From: Methanogenium organophilum
Lineage (GTDB): Archaea; Halobacteriota; Methanomicrobia; Methanomicrobiales; Methanomicrobiaceae
Reading direction: 5' to 3'
DNA: 64,000 nucleotides
NCBI RefSeq assembly: GCF_026684035.1
Contig: NZ_CP113361.1
Span: forward strand, 1,612,001 to 1,676,000
Shown here piece after piece: positions 1 to 8,761 of the stretch. The notes under the pieces were generated by a model that saw only the letters and a program-made list of their open reading frames with translations, was not told where the DNA came from and did no database searches. A program made the position numbers and the translations under genes. Numbering within the stretch: the stretch's first letter is position 1; each line of letters begins with the position of its first letter.

Positions 1-812
1 TCCATCTCTTTACCGAGTGTGCCCATTGCGATGATGACCACATCTGCATCCTCACAGCGGTATTCCTCGTAGAGGTGGTATTCGCGCCCGAAGCGGCGTG
101 CAAAATCCGCCTCCGTCTCAACAATTACCGGAACGGATGCCTGCATTCCACGCTCGATATCGTGGCGGAACTTGAAGTGGGTATTTCCGGGTGTCAGTGT
201 GCCGTATCCGCCGGGGTTATTGATGTCAATTGCATGAGGGGTTGCAGTTGGCGGTATGAAGTCCCCCGGTTCAACAGTTTCAAAGGTCTGGGTGATATGT
301 GTCAGGAGGAACCCGTCAAGGTTGATCATAACCGGAAGGAGGACATCTGTGTGCTCTGCAATCCGGAATGCCATCACGGTGGCATCATATGCTTCCTGTA
401 CGGTTGAAACGTAGACCTGCAGCCAGCCGGTATCGCGCATCGATATTGAGTCTGAATGCTCTGCACCGATGTTCCAGCCTGGGCCGAGTGCACGGTTTGC
501 ATTTGCCATCACGATCGGGAGCCTCGCACCTGCGGACATATGCAGCATCTCGCACATGTAGACAAGCCCATGTGAACTGGTGGCGGTAAATGTCCGCACA
601 CCGGTAGCTGCAGCACCAATACAGGCTGCCATGGATGAGTGTTCGGATTCTACCGGGATGTAGCGGGCGTCAAGTGATCCGTCCGTTACAAAGTTTGCGA
701 TTTCTTCTACGATCTCCGTCTGCGGAGTAATGGGATAGGCTGCAACAACGACAGGTTTTGCATCCCTGACCGCCATTGCCACCGCTTTGTTGCCTGTTCC
801 GAATGTCAGCAT
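1..812 (-). CDS. porA: Pyruvate:ferredoxin oxidoreductase alpha subunit (partial)
   Basis: The frame starts at 812 with MLTFGTGNKAVAMAV and runs off the left edge of the window, so only about 270 residues are seen. The N-terminal transketolase-like domain shows AAYPITPQTEIVEEIANF and VESEHSSMAACIGAAATG, both typical of PorA. It later reaches the region after GFLLTHITQTFE. The start overlaps the 3' end of porB by 7 bp, which implies translational coupling. PorA pairs with PorB to convert acetyl-CoA plus CO2 to pyruvate (or the reverse) with ferredoxin, the main carbon entry in autotrophic methanogens. A paralogous 2-oxoacid oxidoreductase is possible but less likely from these motifs. Confidence 0.9.
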   Translation of the reverse strand, partial: MLTFGTGNKAVAMAVRDAKPVVVAAYPITPQTEIVEEIANFVTDGSLDARYIPVESEHSSMAACIGAAATGVRTFTATSSHGLVYMCEMLHMSAGARLPIVMANANRALGPGWNIGAEHSDSISMRDTGWLQVYVSTVQEAYDATVMAFRIAEHTDVLLPVMINLDGFLLTHITQTFETVEPGDFIPPTATPHAIDINNPGGYGTLTPGNTHFKFRHDIERGMQASVPVIVETEADFARRFGREYHLYEEYRCEDADVVIIAMGTLGKEM

Positions 813-1684
813 ATGCCATCCACCTCCCGCTGGAGACGGGCAATAGTATCTTCAACGGTCTTTTGGACCTCTGCTGTTTCCGCAGCAGTTATCTTCCTGA
901 AACGGCCCTGCACCGAAAGATAATCCTCTACCGGAATACGCTTCTTCATCGCCGCCTTTGAAGCACCGGTGATAGAGAGTTTTCCGTTCTCGCGTTCATA
1001 GAGCACCCAGAGGCCTGACTTCACCGCAAGCTTTCCCATCTCAATGGTCTTCTCCGATGGGAAGCGCCATCCGGGAGGACAGGGTGCGAGAACATGCATG
1101 AACTTCGGTCCCGGAATAGAGAGTGCCTTTTCCACCTTATTGTAGAGATCCTGCGGATAGGCGGCGCAGGCAGTTGCCTGGTACACCGGATTGTGCGCCG
1201 CAACAATCGCATCCAGATCCTTTTTTTGATCTTTCTTACCGCCGGGAGTGGTCGTTGTCATCGCACCCAGCGGGGTGGCACCCGACCGCTGCATGCCGGT
1301 ATTTGAGTATGCCTCATTGTCGTAGCAGATATAGAGGAAGTCTGTCCCGCGTTCAAGTGCACCGGAAAGTGCCTGAATGCCGATGTCAATCGTTCCGCCG
1401 TCACCGGCGTAGCAGATCACATTTGTCTTGCGTCCCTCTGCACGGAATGCCTCACTCATTCCTGATGCAACAGCGGCAGCAGAAGCAAATGCGACATTAT
1501 AGACAGGTATATTCATTGCGGTTGTAGGGTAGACTCCCTGTATCACGCTGGTACAGCATGCCGGGATTACAAGCACCGTATCCGCTCCTGCAGCTTTTGT
1601 CACATAGCGCAGAATGAGGGATGACGGGCACCCAGCACACGCAGATGTGGTTTTGAGTAAAAACTCTTCATCAGGTATGGCCAT
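806..1684 (-). CDS. porB: Pyruvate:ferredoxin oxidoreductase beta subunit
   Basis: This 292-residue protein has the normal length for PorB. The thiamine diphosphate site is visible as GDGGT (94-98) followed by NEAYSNTG (123-130) and MQRSGATP. Cysteines at 16, 19, 43/44 and near 201 fit the Fe-S ligands known for archaeal PorB. It is transcribed before porA with a 7-bp overlap. A TATA-like stretch at 1700-1710 lies about 20 bp before the start, which would leave little or no leader. The delta and gamma subunits are not in the window and may lie beyond the left edge. Confidence 0.92.
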   Translation of the reverse strand: MAIPDEEFLLKTTSACAGCPSSLILRYVTKAAGADTVLVIPACCTSVIQGVYPTTAMNIPVYNVAFASAAAVASGMSEAFRAEGRKTNVICYAGDGGTIDIGIQALSGALERGTDFLYICYDNEAYSNTGMQRSGATPLGAMTTTTPGGKKDQKKDLDAIVAAHNPVYQATACAAYPQDLYNKVEKALSIPGPKFMHVLAPCPPGWRFPSEKTIEMGKLAVKSGLWVLYERENGKLSITGASKAAMKKRIPVEDYLSVQGRFRKITAAETAEVQKTVEDTIARLQREVDGIC

Positions 1685-1699
1685 GGTATCCAGTCTCTC

Positions 1700-1710
1700 T
1701 TAAAATATTT
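1700..1710 (-). promoter_or_regulatory. TATA-like element upstream of porBA
   Basis: The stretch reads GAAATATTTTAAG on the minus strand, about 20 bp from the porB start codon. The position suggests a very short leader. This is inferred from sequence only. Confidence 0.35.
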
Positions 1711-1772
1711 CTCATGAATAATAATGAAGTATTGGTTTGACACTGGCAATAAGCAGGATGCCCTCCTTGTAT

Positions 1773-2336
1773 TCAGTCAGTGGCAGGAGATGTAAAATCG
1801 ATCACTTCATCTGTGAAGGTGGAGAGATGTGACATTAAAACCGGGTTGAGCCCATTTTCTACGGCAACAAAGAATACTGGCATACCAAGAATTGCCAGTT
1901 TGCTTGTCATGAAATGAACAAACTTTGAGATGTCTTCTGATGACAGGTAGATAAGCATCGTACTGATACTGTCCAGAATAACACAGGTATCAGTGCCTGC
2001 AAATTCTTTCAGCATCTCGCTGATTGCAACGCTGAGATTTGTGAGGTTGCGGGGATTGCTGATGAATACTGCACGGTCTATGTCCTCTGGCAGTGTGCCA
2101 AGGGCATATTTTGAAACTGCATCGATGAATATTATTGTATTGAGATCAATTTCATTTTTTATATACGTCCGTTTCAGGATTGGTGACGGCTGATTGAAGG
2201 TGATCATGATTGTCTGATATCCCAGACGCTGAATCTCTTTCACAAGACGGATATTATTCTCTTTCAGCGAGGATGCCGATGACAGGACCAGAAACGAGTC
2301 CCCTTCTCCCAGTTTGTCTGCCGTAATCCTGTTCAT
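1773..2336 (-). CDS. RecA/KaiC-like protein lacking a P-loop
   Basis: The protein has 187 residues. It resembles the archaeal RecA-superfamily relatives found in sensory operons: a central strand and Walker-B-like segment TCVILDSISTMLIYL, and a terminal FVAVENGLNPVLMSHLSTF. No GxxxxGK[ST] P-loop is present; the N-terminal position holds LVLSSASSLKENNIRL. It is therefore probably a non-ATPase scaffold or receiver. Its start ATG overlaps the stop of the PAS gene (ATGA), so it is the last gene of the CheY-CheC-PAS operon. Function is not known; a role in signal output is inferred from context only. Confidence 0.7.
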   Translation of the reverse strand: MNRITADKLGEGDSFLVLSSASSLKENNIRLVKEIQRLGYQTIMITFNQPSPILKRTYIKNEIDLNTIIFIDAVSKYALGTLPEDIDRAVFISNPRNLTNLSVAISEMLKEFAGTDTCVILDSISTMLIYLSSEDISKFVHFMTSKLAILGMPVFFVAVENGLNPVLMSHLSTFTDEVIDFTSPATD

Positions 2337-3064
2337 TCGTGAATCATATTCCTGTATGCCGTGGGGATTTCTTTTTTCCCGGCAATGATTGCCTCGCTGA
2401 GTTCCCGGAGGTTTTCAACGACAGTACTTGCCACCTGTATCTGCAGTTTCAGGATTGTCTTCATCTCCTCTGTATCGCAGTTACCCCCGTTCGTTTGATT
2501 CAGGATTTCCCTGAGGTTCTCTTCAATCAGGGATACTGGCGTCTTTAACCGTACTGTGGCCTCCGATACATATGCGAGAAGGTCTTCGTTTGCCACACGA
2601 AGATTATACTCTGCTTTTTCTCTCTTCTCCAGTTCACATAGTGCAGTATTCTTCATCTCACGGCATGCCTGAATTTCATCTGTCAGGCTGGTCACATCCT
2701 CACAAACAAACATTGCATAATGCCCTGATGGCTGTTCAATCGGCAGAACCGTTGTATGTTGTCTGCGCATTGCACCTCCGGGCAGCGGCGCATCGAAGAT
2801 GTAGGTATGAATCTGTGATGAGAGGATGACGGGGGTGTTGCTGCCGGTGAAGATGTTCTCAAGACGGTGCTTCAACCTGTCCTGTTTTAGTGCGGAAAAA
2901 TAGTTTCTGAGGTCATTCCCGGTGAGTTCATTCTTTCTTCTTCCCGTCCACTGTTCCATGCAGGAATTCCAGAAATGGACGGTGTAGTCACTGTCGATAA
3001 TACATACACCAACCGGGAGATATTCCAGCATGGTAAAGACAATGTCACCGGAACTTTTCATCAT
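2333..3064 (-). CDS. PAS-domain protein with helical C-terminus, no kinase domain
   Basis: The start at 3064 (MMKSSGDIVF) overlaps the CheC stop as ATGA; a start at 3079 is also open. The 243-residue product has a PAS domain at about 8-120 (YLPVGVCIIDSDYTVHFWNS). A coiled coil follows, then a helical segment AYVSEATVRLKTPVSLIEEN that resembles a HisKA dimerisation domain but has no phospho-accepting histidine. There is no HATPase domain. It is probably a sensor or adaptor that needs partners from the same operon. The downstream gene also overlaps by 4 bp. Confidence 0.75.
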   Translation of the reverse strand: MMKSSGDIVFTMLEYLPVGVCIIDSDYTVHFWNSCMEQWTGRRKNELTGNDLRNYFSALKQDRLKHRLENIFTGSNTPVILSSQIHTYIFDAPLPGGAMRRQHTTVLPIEQPSGHYAMFVCEDVTSLTDEIQACREMKNTALCELEKREKAEYNLRVANEDLLAYVSEATVRLKTPVSLIEENLREILNQTNGGNCDTEEMKTILKLQIQVASTVVENLRELSEAIIAGKKEIPTAYRNMIHE

Positions 3065-3669
3065 AATGAACCGTCCCATGTTTCTGCGATTTTTGAGAGA
3101 ATCTTTTCGAGAGATGAGAACTCTAAAAGCATCATGATGTAACCGTTCACATCGATTTCACTAACTAAAAAACGGGTTTTCACGATAATGATCATTTGTT
3201 TGCTGATTGAAGTGTGTCTGAAAAGATCCGGGACGGTATCTTCCTCATATCGGGGTGGTGTATAGCTGATATGTTCATGAAGAATATTACCGATGGAACC
3301 CATCACGCCGTTGATGCAGATATTGCCCACCTCTTTCAGTGTCTCCCTCATCATCACGTCCAGTTCTGGTTTTTCGAACTCTTCTCCTGTGATGGCATAT
3401 ATGAGGGCGGCAGCCCCCGGTGTGTCAAAGACAAGTGCGGTTGACCCTGCGATGTATCCGTTAAAATCGATCATCACCGCAGATGCGGTTGCCCCACCAA
3501 ATGATCCTGCATGGTGGCCGAGGTTCTCTCTGTTGATCAGTTCGACCACCGGCACTTCCAGGATCACCCGTGCCAGGGTCAGTTCATTTAGTATACCTGC
3601 TGCTCTGCCGATGCCGATGTTGATAAGCTCTCTAAGGGTATCCATATCGGATTCAGAAATCTCTTCCAT
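3061..3669 (-). CDS. CheC-family phosphatase
   Basis: This 202-residue protein has two CheC signatures. One is near the N-terminus (DTLRELINIGIGRAAG followed by VPVVEL). The second is at mid-protein (ETLKEVGNICINGVMGSIGN). Both contain the E-x2-N pair that CheC/CheX enzymes use to dephosphorylate CheY-P. The CheY-like gene sits 6 bp upstream, so CheY-P in this operon is the likely substrate. No receptors, CheA or CheW are nearby. This suggests a phosphatase-receiver pair that serves something other than classical chemotaxis, or one that acts with chemotaxis genes located elsewhere. Confidence 0.88.
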   Translation of the reverse strand: MEEISESDMDTLRELINIGIGRAAGILNELTLARVILEVPVVELINRENLGHHAGSFGGATASAVMIDFNGYIAGSTALVFDTPGAAALIYAITGEEFEKPELDVMMRETLKEVGNICINGVMGSIGNILHEHISYTPPRYEEDTVPDLFRHTSISKQMIIIVKTRFLVSEIDVNGYIMMLLEFSSLEKILSKIAETWDGSL

Positions 3670-3675
3670 CAGATG

Positions 3676-4047
3676 TCAACCCTTTTTGCCCAGAATTTCC
3701 TGAATGACCGCCTTTGCCTTGTCGTGGTCAACCGGCTTGTTCAGGAATGCCCGCGCACCCAGTTCCATACATTCATTGCGTGTTATGTCCTGGATATCTG
3801 CCGTGATAACAACGATAGGAATGTCAGATAACTGGTCTTTTGCATCAGAGAGGACCGCAAAACCATCATATTCCGGCATCAGGAGATCGAGGAAGATCAA
3901 ATCCGGGTTATATTTTTTGGCCATTTCGAGACATTCATGGCCATTTTCAGCTTCTAATGGATTATGTCCGTTTTTTTTCACAATCGATGTCAGAATACGC
4001 CTCTGAAAAAGAGAATCATCACATACAAGAATTGTACCCATCTTCAT
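3676..4047 (-). CDS. CheY-like response regulator receiver
   Basis: This is a stand-alone receiver domain of 123 residues. The acidic pocket is D10-D11, the phospho-acceptor is D54 in LIFLDLLMP, the switch threonine is T82 and the conserved lysine is K104 in LNKP. It is the first gene of the four-gene operon, 6 bp upstream of cheC. It diverges from the gene at 4180, and the 132-bp gap holds AT-rich promoter-like sequence (around 4065-4100). There is no output domain, so it must signal by protein contact. Confidence 0.9.
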   Translation of the reverse strand: MKMGTILVCDDSLFQRRILTSIVKKNGHNPLEAENGHECLEMAKKYNPDLIFLDLLMPEYDGFAVLSDAKDQLSDIPIVVITADIQDITRNECMELGARAFLNKPVDHDKAKAVIQEILGKKG

Positions 4048-4179
4048 CCTGTCCCTAACTATCTGTCAGATAGGTTTATAATTGAATTAAATAAGCGTGC
4101 GGATCTGTCCCTTACGATACCAAGAGACTCAATATTAAATATCTTTAATTCCTCGATATTGATTAGGTGTTTTGCGACA

Positions 4180-5046
4180 ATGAGCGTTGAATCTGACGAA
4201 AAAACGATGTCTGTTCCCTCTGGGAAAGATGTTCCCGGAAAAGCCGATGCTTCAGTCGTGCTAAACCAGTTGCGGGGAAATATAATCCCCGATAATACAA
4301 ACTCAGAATCTCCTGCAATGGGAAAAAACACTGAAGATATTCTGCCACCCGCCGATATGAACGTCCGTGATGAAATCCCTCCTGATACAGATGAAATTCG
4401 ACGTAAACTGGAGGATGAAGCGGCAGATATAAAAATACGCGAACAGCTTGCAAACGCAAAGGTATGGGAAGAGAAGCAGAAAGCCATTGAACAGGAGCGT
4501 GTTCGTCAGAGAAAGGAAATTGAACGGGAAATTGAGGCTGAATCGCGGAAACAGTCTGCCAGCAGATGGAAACGAAACGCAGGAATTGGTGCTGCAATTA
4601 TCATTGTCATCATTGCCGCAGCTCTGCTCACGTTTTCCGTGCAGCCAGATCTCCCGGCGACCGGGGACTCTTTTCCGTATGTAAGCTCTTATAATATGCG
4701 GATTCCGCAGGCTGAATCAGTCGATTTTGCCGGCATTCCGGTGACGGTGTCAGGAACAGGCGATAAGGTCATAGTTAGTATCAGTGGTGGTCTGGGAACC
4801 GAGATCGGTGTGGGAGAAAAGATCACACTCTCGTCACCCAAACGGATGGTAATCCGAATATTTGGTATTACCCTCTTTGAAAGTGATTACCAAATTGTTG
4901 CCACATTCCGTGGGTATGTCCCGCAGACCAATCAGAATGATTTTGCTGTTGCTGTGATGACTACCCGACCGGTTCCGGAATGGGCGGTAAACGTAATTAT
5001 GCCTGATGGGGTTGATGTTACGCCGATCAGTGTTGATACGTTTTAA
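4180..5046 (+). CDS. Membrane-anchored protein with long charged N-terminus, paralogue A
   Basis: The start at 4180 (MSVESDEKTM) is preceded by AGGTG at good spacing; the longer open frame from 3964 runs through the promoter region and is not preferred. The 288-residue product has about 120 charged, coiled-coil-prone residues (EREIEAESRKQ), then one TM helix (IGAAIIIVIIAAALLTF). A probably beta-rich external domain follows, starting SFPYVSSYN. That domain aligns with the next gene (FPYV, ITLFESDYQIVATFRG). No function is recognised. Confidence 0.7.
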   Translation: MSVESDEKTMSVPSGKDVPGKADASVVLNQLRGNIIPDNTNSESPAMGKNTEDILPPADMNVRDEIPPDTDEIRRKLEDEAADIKIREQLANAKVWEEKQKAIEQERVRQRKEIEREIEAESRKQSASRWKRNAGIGAAIIIVIIAAALLTFSVQPDLPATGDSFPYVSSYNMRIPQAESVDFAGIPVTVSGTGDKVIVSISGGLGTEIGVGEKITLSSPKRMVIRIFGITLFESDYQIVATFRGYVPQTNQNDFAVAVMTTRPVPEWAVNVIMPDGVDVTPISVDTF

Positions 5047-5141
5047 TATCCGGAATTTCCATTCTGGCTTTTTCAGGAATGAATAAATACTGTGTGGGTG
5101 CAGTGTTTCATATACCAGACATAATGGGGTGAAATTCGAAT

Positions 5142-5834
5142 ATGGATGAAGAAAAGAAGGACAATACGTCATCGCCGGCTGATACCCCGCGGGAAAACGT
5201 ATCCCCGGAAGAAGTGGTGCAGAAAGAGCCCACTCCCTCAGCCCCCGAAACACCAATGATCACTGAAGAAGAGAAGCAGAAGATCATCGAGGAAGAACGC
5301 AGGCGGGTAGAGAATGAAGAGAAGATGAAGAAGGAGGCGGTAAAAGCCTATAAAAAAGAGCACAAAAAAGGATTTGGTCTGTTTAAGGGCCTGATTCTCC
5401 TCGTAGTTATCATAGGTGTGGTAGTTGTCGCAGGATATCTGACATTTGATGCCTTTGGAAACCAGAATGCGTGGGGGAACAGTTACCCGTATGTAGCCAC
5501 CTATGATGTGCTCCTGCCGGACAGTTCTGAAGTATTTTTTGGAAATGTGCCGGTTCTTGCCGTCAGTTCAGGCAACGACGTGACACTGAAAATTGGTAAC
5601 GAACGCCAGATCCTCTCCATTGGTACTCCTGTAGAGTTTCAGCCTGCACACATGACCGTGAAAATGTATGGTCTCACTCTGCGCGAGAGTGATTATCACC
5701 TGACAATCACCTATCGTGGTCTGGTGGATAACCGTCTGGATTTCCTGGTCTCTGCACGCACCTCTGATTCCCCGATGTCCTCATGGATGCGGGAACTCGT
5801 TGTGCCTTCTCAGGCAACGGTGCGTCCGGTCTAA
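5142..5834 (+). CDS. Membrane-anchored protein with long charged N-terminus, paralogue B
   Basis: The 230-residue product has the same plan as the gene at 4180: a charged N-terminus (EEEKQKIIEEERRRVENEEK), one TM helix (LFKGLILLVVIIGVVVVAGYL), and an external domain starting SYPYVATYDVLLP. LTLRESDYHLTITYRG is parallel to the first protein, so the two arose by tandem duplication. GGGGTG lies about 10 bp before the start. The stop codon overlaps the truA stop on the other strand. Function unknown. Confidence 0.7.
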   Translation: MDEEKKDNTSSPADTPRENVSPEEVVQKEPTPSAPETPMITEEEKQKIIEEERRRVENEEKMKKEAVKAYKKEHKKGFGLFKGLILLVVIIGVVVVAGYLTFDAFGNQNAWGNSYPYVATYDVLLPDSSEVFFGNVPVLAVSSGNDVTLKIGNERQILSIGTPVEFQPAHMTVKMYGLTLRESDYHLTITYRGLVDNRLDFLVSARTSDSPMSSWMRELVVPSQATVRPV

Positions 5835-6619
5835 TCCAGAAGCATATCCACTTTTTTCATTGTTTCAAAATAACGTCTGCGTTCTCTTACCGCGTCTTTT
5901 CTTCTCCCGCTGACCGCAAGTGGGGTGAATGTTATGCCGCAGTCGATATCCCAGAGGATCAGTCCTTCCGCCGGTGCCGGTGTAAGGTGGCGCATACGGG
6001 GTGTTGCGTTGAGCAGTGCTGTCAGATAGTCTGTGTCTATTTCATTTCTGCCTATGGCAACGAGGGCGGTAACAATACAACGCACCATATTCCAGAGAAA
6101 TCCGGGTGCCGTTATTTCATATACGTAAAAGCCGTTTTCAATGTGGATCTGTGAGGACAGAATGGTCTTTTCAGGATTTTTCCCTTTTAGGCGGGAGAAA
6201 TGGGTGAAATTATGGGTGCCTAAAAGGAGGGATGCTGCCTCCTGCATGCAGGCAAGGTCGGTGGTACCGTCATCATAGAGATAATACCGGTACGTACGTG
6301 TTTTTGCATGATACCGCGGGTGGAATGTTTCATCCGTTTCTGCCCACCCGGTACACCAGCAATCCTCCGGCAGAATCCGGTTCAGGCGTCCTATTGCACG
6401 CTCTGGGAGGGAGGTTGTGAAGGCACAGATTTGTCTGCGTGCATGGACGCCGCGATCGGTTCTGCCGGAGAACGCGAACCCGGCTTTGCGCCAGTCGTCA
6501 AAGAGGCCAAGGTCCTGGCAGTCACGAATGAAGGTCCCTTCAACGGTTCGGCTGCTGGCCTGCATCTGCGAACCATGAAAATCGGTTCCGATATATGCAA
6601 CCTGAAATGCCAGTCTCAT
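5831..6619 (-). CDS. truA: tRNA pseudouridine synthase A
   Basis: The catalytic aspartate is D55 in FSGRTDRGVHA, the diagnostic TruA motif; residues 1-18 (MRLAFQVAYIGTDFHGSQ) are the usual N-terminus. I chose 6619 because its ATG overlaps the stop of the upstream PHP gene as ATGA; a frame from 6712 would add 31 unlikely residues. The 262-residue length is normal. The enzyme isomerises uridines in the anticodon stem-loop (positions 38-40). It is convergent with the gene ending at 5834, and the two stop codons overlap. Confidence 0.93.
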   Translation of the reverse strand: MRLAFQVAYIGTDFHGSQMQASSRTVEGTFIRDCQDLGLFDDWRKAGFAFSGRTDRGVHARRQICAFTTSLPERAIGRLNRILPEDCWCTGWAETDETFHPRYHAKTRTYRYYLYDDGTTDLACMQEAASLLLGTHNFTHFSRLKGKNPEKTILSSQIHIENGFYVYEITAPGFLWNMVRCIVTALVAIGRNEIDTDYLTALLNATPRMRHLTPAPAEGLILWDIDCGITFTPLAVSGRRKDAVRERRRYFETMKKVDMLLD

Positions 6620-7281
6620 CGATGAATCCGCCGGGAAATTCTGCGTTTTGCACCCCGCATGGACTGACGGGTGTAGGTGCGAAGGGGTGTCATCCGTCCA
6701 TGAATACTGCACCGTCCGTCACGAATGGCCTCAAGGATGGCAGGGACCTCCGGCGGCGCATCAATGAGGGTAACTCCATAGCCGACGTACCGTGCATTGT
6801 GTGCGTCGCTCCCGGCCACACAGGGTTTTCCGGATTGTGCAGCCTTTCGGGCGGCTTTCCTGTTTGCTGCACCGGTGATATAGCGGCTGTTGAACGACTC
6901 GACTGCGTCCACCATCGCGATGGCCGTCTTTACTTTGAGGGCGGCACCGTGACGCCATTTATGATATGGATGGGGGATGATGCAGAGTGCACCTGCTGCA
7001 TGTGCCCGTTTTACGCTCTCGGCAAAATCGAGGTCTGCCGGTATCTTCTCTGTGATACCCAGAGCAATGAGATGGCCATCTGCGGTGGATATCTCTATTC
7101 CCGGGATGACGAGCACGGGCGTTTCGCATTTAATGGCATATAATGCGCCCTCTGTGGTGTCATGATCGGTGATGGCGATGGCGTCAAGCCCCCGTTCTTC
7201 CGCCCGTTTCAGGCATGCCTCCACACTGCTTTCCCCGTCACGGGAGTAATTGGTATGTACATGCAGGTCACACTTCAGCAT
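6616..7281 (-). CDS. PHP-domain metal-dependent phosphoesterase
   Basis: The product has PHP metal-binding motifs: CDLHVHTNYSRDG near the N-terminus, ITDHDTTEGA, PGIEIST, IIPHPYH and GSDAHN. These fit the stand-alone PHP (TrpH/YciV-like) family, which hydrolyses phosphoesters or short nucleotides. Start 7281 (MLKCDLHVHT) is favoured by AAGGT upstream; 7302 is an alternative that adds 7 residues. It is coupled to truA by a 4-bp overlap. The substrate cannot be deduced. Confidence 0.88.
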   Translation of the reverse strand: MLKCDLHVHTNYSRDGESSVEACLKRAEERGLDAIAITDHDTTEGALYAIKCETPVLVIPGIEISTADGHLIALGITEKIPADLDFAESVKRAHAAGALCIIPHPYHKWRHGAALKVKTAIAMVDAVESFNSRYITGAANRKAARKAAQSGKPCVAGSDAHNARYVGYGVTLIDAPPEVPAILEAIRDGRCSIHGRMTPLRTYTRQSMRGAKRRISRRIHR

Positions 7282-7333
7282 CAGATCAGTACCTTTATTC
7301 ATTCATGGATAATTAAAGTGAAGCGTGAAACGT

Positions 7334-8746
7334 ATGCGGATACTGCTTCCGACAGGGACAATTGCTGAGAAGATTGTGCGAAGAGCAGCTGCCGGGTTTG
7401 ACGCTGATGTTGTTGTCACCGGTAAAATCGCCTCTTTTTTAACACCGGACCAGCTGTGCGCGATAGCAAAGGACGGTTTCTACGATGTTGTTATAACTTC
7501 AGGGATGTGCACCGCATCCTTTGCCTCAGCAGAAGAGGAGTTGGGGATTCCGGTCTATCGTGGTCCCCGGCACGCAGCAGATATCGGGATGATGCTGCGC
7601 CTCTTAGGGGAAGTGGAGTTCTCCCGCACGGTGCCCGCCGATGAGTTTCTTGCCGGTATCCGTGAAGAAGAGGCGCGAAACCGCCTGATCCAGATGGAGG
7701 AGGGTGCGTCCTGTGCCTTTACACTACGGGGGTGCCGTATTGGCGGGGATTCGCGTATGAAGGTTCTTGCAGAGATCATGGACGCCCATCGTCAGCCTGA
7801 CATCCGTGGCACAGCAGAGCGGTATCTCGCAGCCGGTGCGGATATTATTGACATTGGCTTTGGATTTGATGCGGTCCCCGATGATGTGCGGCGGGTCTTT
7901 GCCGTATTGCGGGATCTTCCTGTCCCGCTTGCCGTCGATACGCAGGACCCGGCACTCATAGAGGCTTCCCTCCCGTATGTTGATCTAATCCTCTCGCTGC
8001 AGGAGGAAAATATTCCGTATATCGGCGCTGCGGCGGCAGCAGCCGGCGCGGCAGCGGTGATAGTTCCCGGTGATGCCTCTCTTGGTGAGAATCTCCGAGC
8101 GGCAGAGGCGGCTGGCATCACCCGTATTATCGCAGATCCTCTTCTGCAACCGGCAGGGAGCGGGCTTGTCTCCTCCCTTGGAGGCTTTGAGGACAGGGGG
8201 TATCCGCGTTTTTTTGGCGCGGGAAATGTTACCGAACTCATCGATACCGACTCTGTGGGAGTAAATGCCCTCTTAGCTGCAATGGCACATGAGTGTCATG
8301 CTGCCATACTCTTTACGAGCGAACACTCGGATAAGACACAGGGGAGCGTGCGGGAGATGCGGCGTGCTGCGGAGATGATGGCACTCATGGGAGACCGGCC
8401 GTATGCGAAGGATCTTGGCCTCTCGCTCTTCTGCATCAAGGAGAAACGTCGCCGGCATGAACCGTCAATACCACGGGAAATAACCCGTGACGTGTCGCCT
8501 GTACCTGATGAACTGGTCTTTGATCCCCGTGGGAACCTGAGAATTGGTATTGAGGACGGGTGGATTATCGCAGAACACAAAGGCATTGCCTTCCGGGGGA
8601 AAAAGTGGGATGAGATATTCCATGCCCTCCTCGCAGATGACAGGGTCTCCCTTTTGGACCATGCTGCCTACCTGGGAAAAGAGCTCTATAAGGCGGAACT
8701 GGCCCTCCGTTTCGGACGAAGTTTTGAACAGGATGGGGATTTTTAA
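7334..8746 (+). CDS. Dihydropteroate synthase-like protein of methanogens
   Basis: This is a 470-residue protein starting MRILLPTGTIAEKIV; a GTG at 7325 is an alternative start. The N-terminal domain (about 1-130) is specific to the methanogen family. The middle TIM barrel resembles dihydropteroate synthase (IIDIGFGFDAVPDD, LAVDTQDPALIEASLPYVDL). A C-terminal extension follows. The family is found in methanogens and is thought to relate to tetrahydromethanopterin synthesis; the exact reaction is not settled by sequence. A TATA-like stretch (7304-7315) about 25 bp upstream suggests leaderless transcription. Confidence 0.85.
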   Translation: MRILLPTGTIAEKIVRRAAAGFDADVVVTGKIASFLTPDQLCAIAKDGFYDVVITSGMCTASFASAEEELGIPVYRGPRHAADIGMMLRLLGEVEFSRTVPADEFLAGIREEEARNRLIQMEEGASCAFTLRGCRIGGDSRMKVLAEIMDAHRQPDIRGTAERYLAAGADIIDIGFGFDAVPDDVRRVFAVLRDLPVPLAVDTQDPALIEASLPYVDLILSLQEENIPYIGAAAAAAGAAAVIVPGDASLGENLRAAEAAGITRIIADPLLQPAGSGLVSSLGGFEDRGYPRFFGAGNVTELIDTDSVGVNALLAAMAHECHAAILFTSEHSDKTQGSVREMRRAAEMMALMGDRPYAKDLGLSLFCIKEKRRRHEPSIPREITRDVSPVPDELVFDPRGNLRIGIEDGWIIAEHKGIAFRGKKWDEIFHALLADDRVSLLDHAAYLGKELYKAELALRFGRSFEQDGDF

Positions 8747-8761
8747 TCCTCTTTCCTGTTT

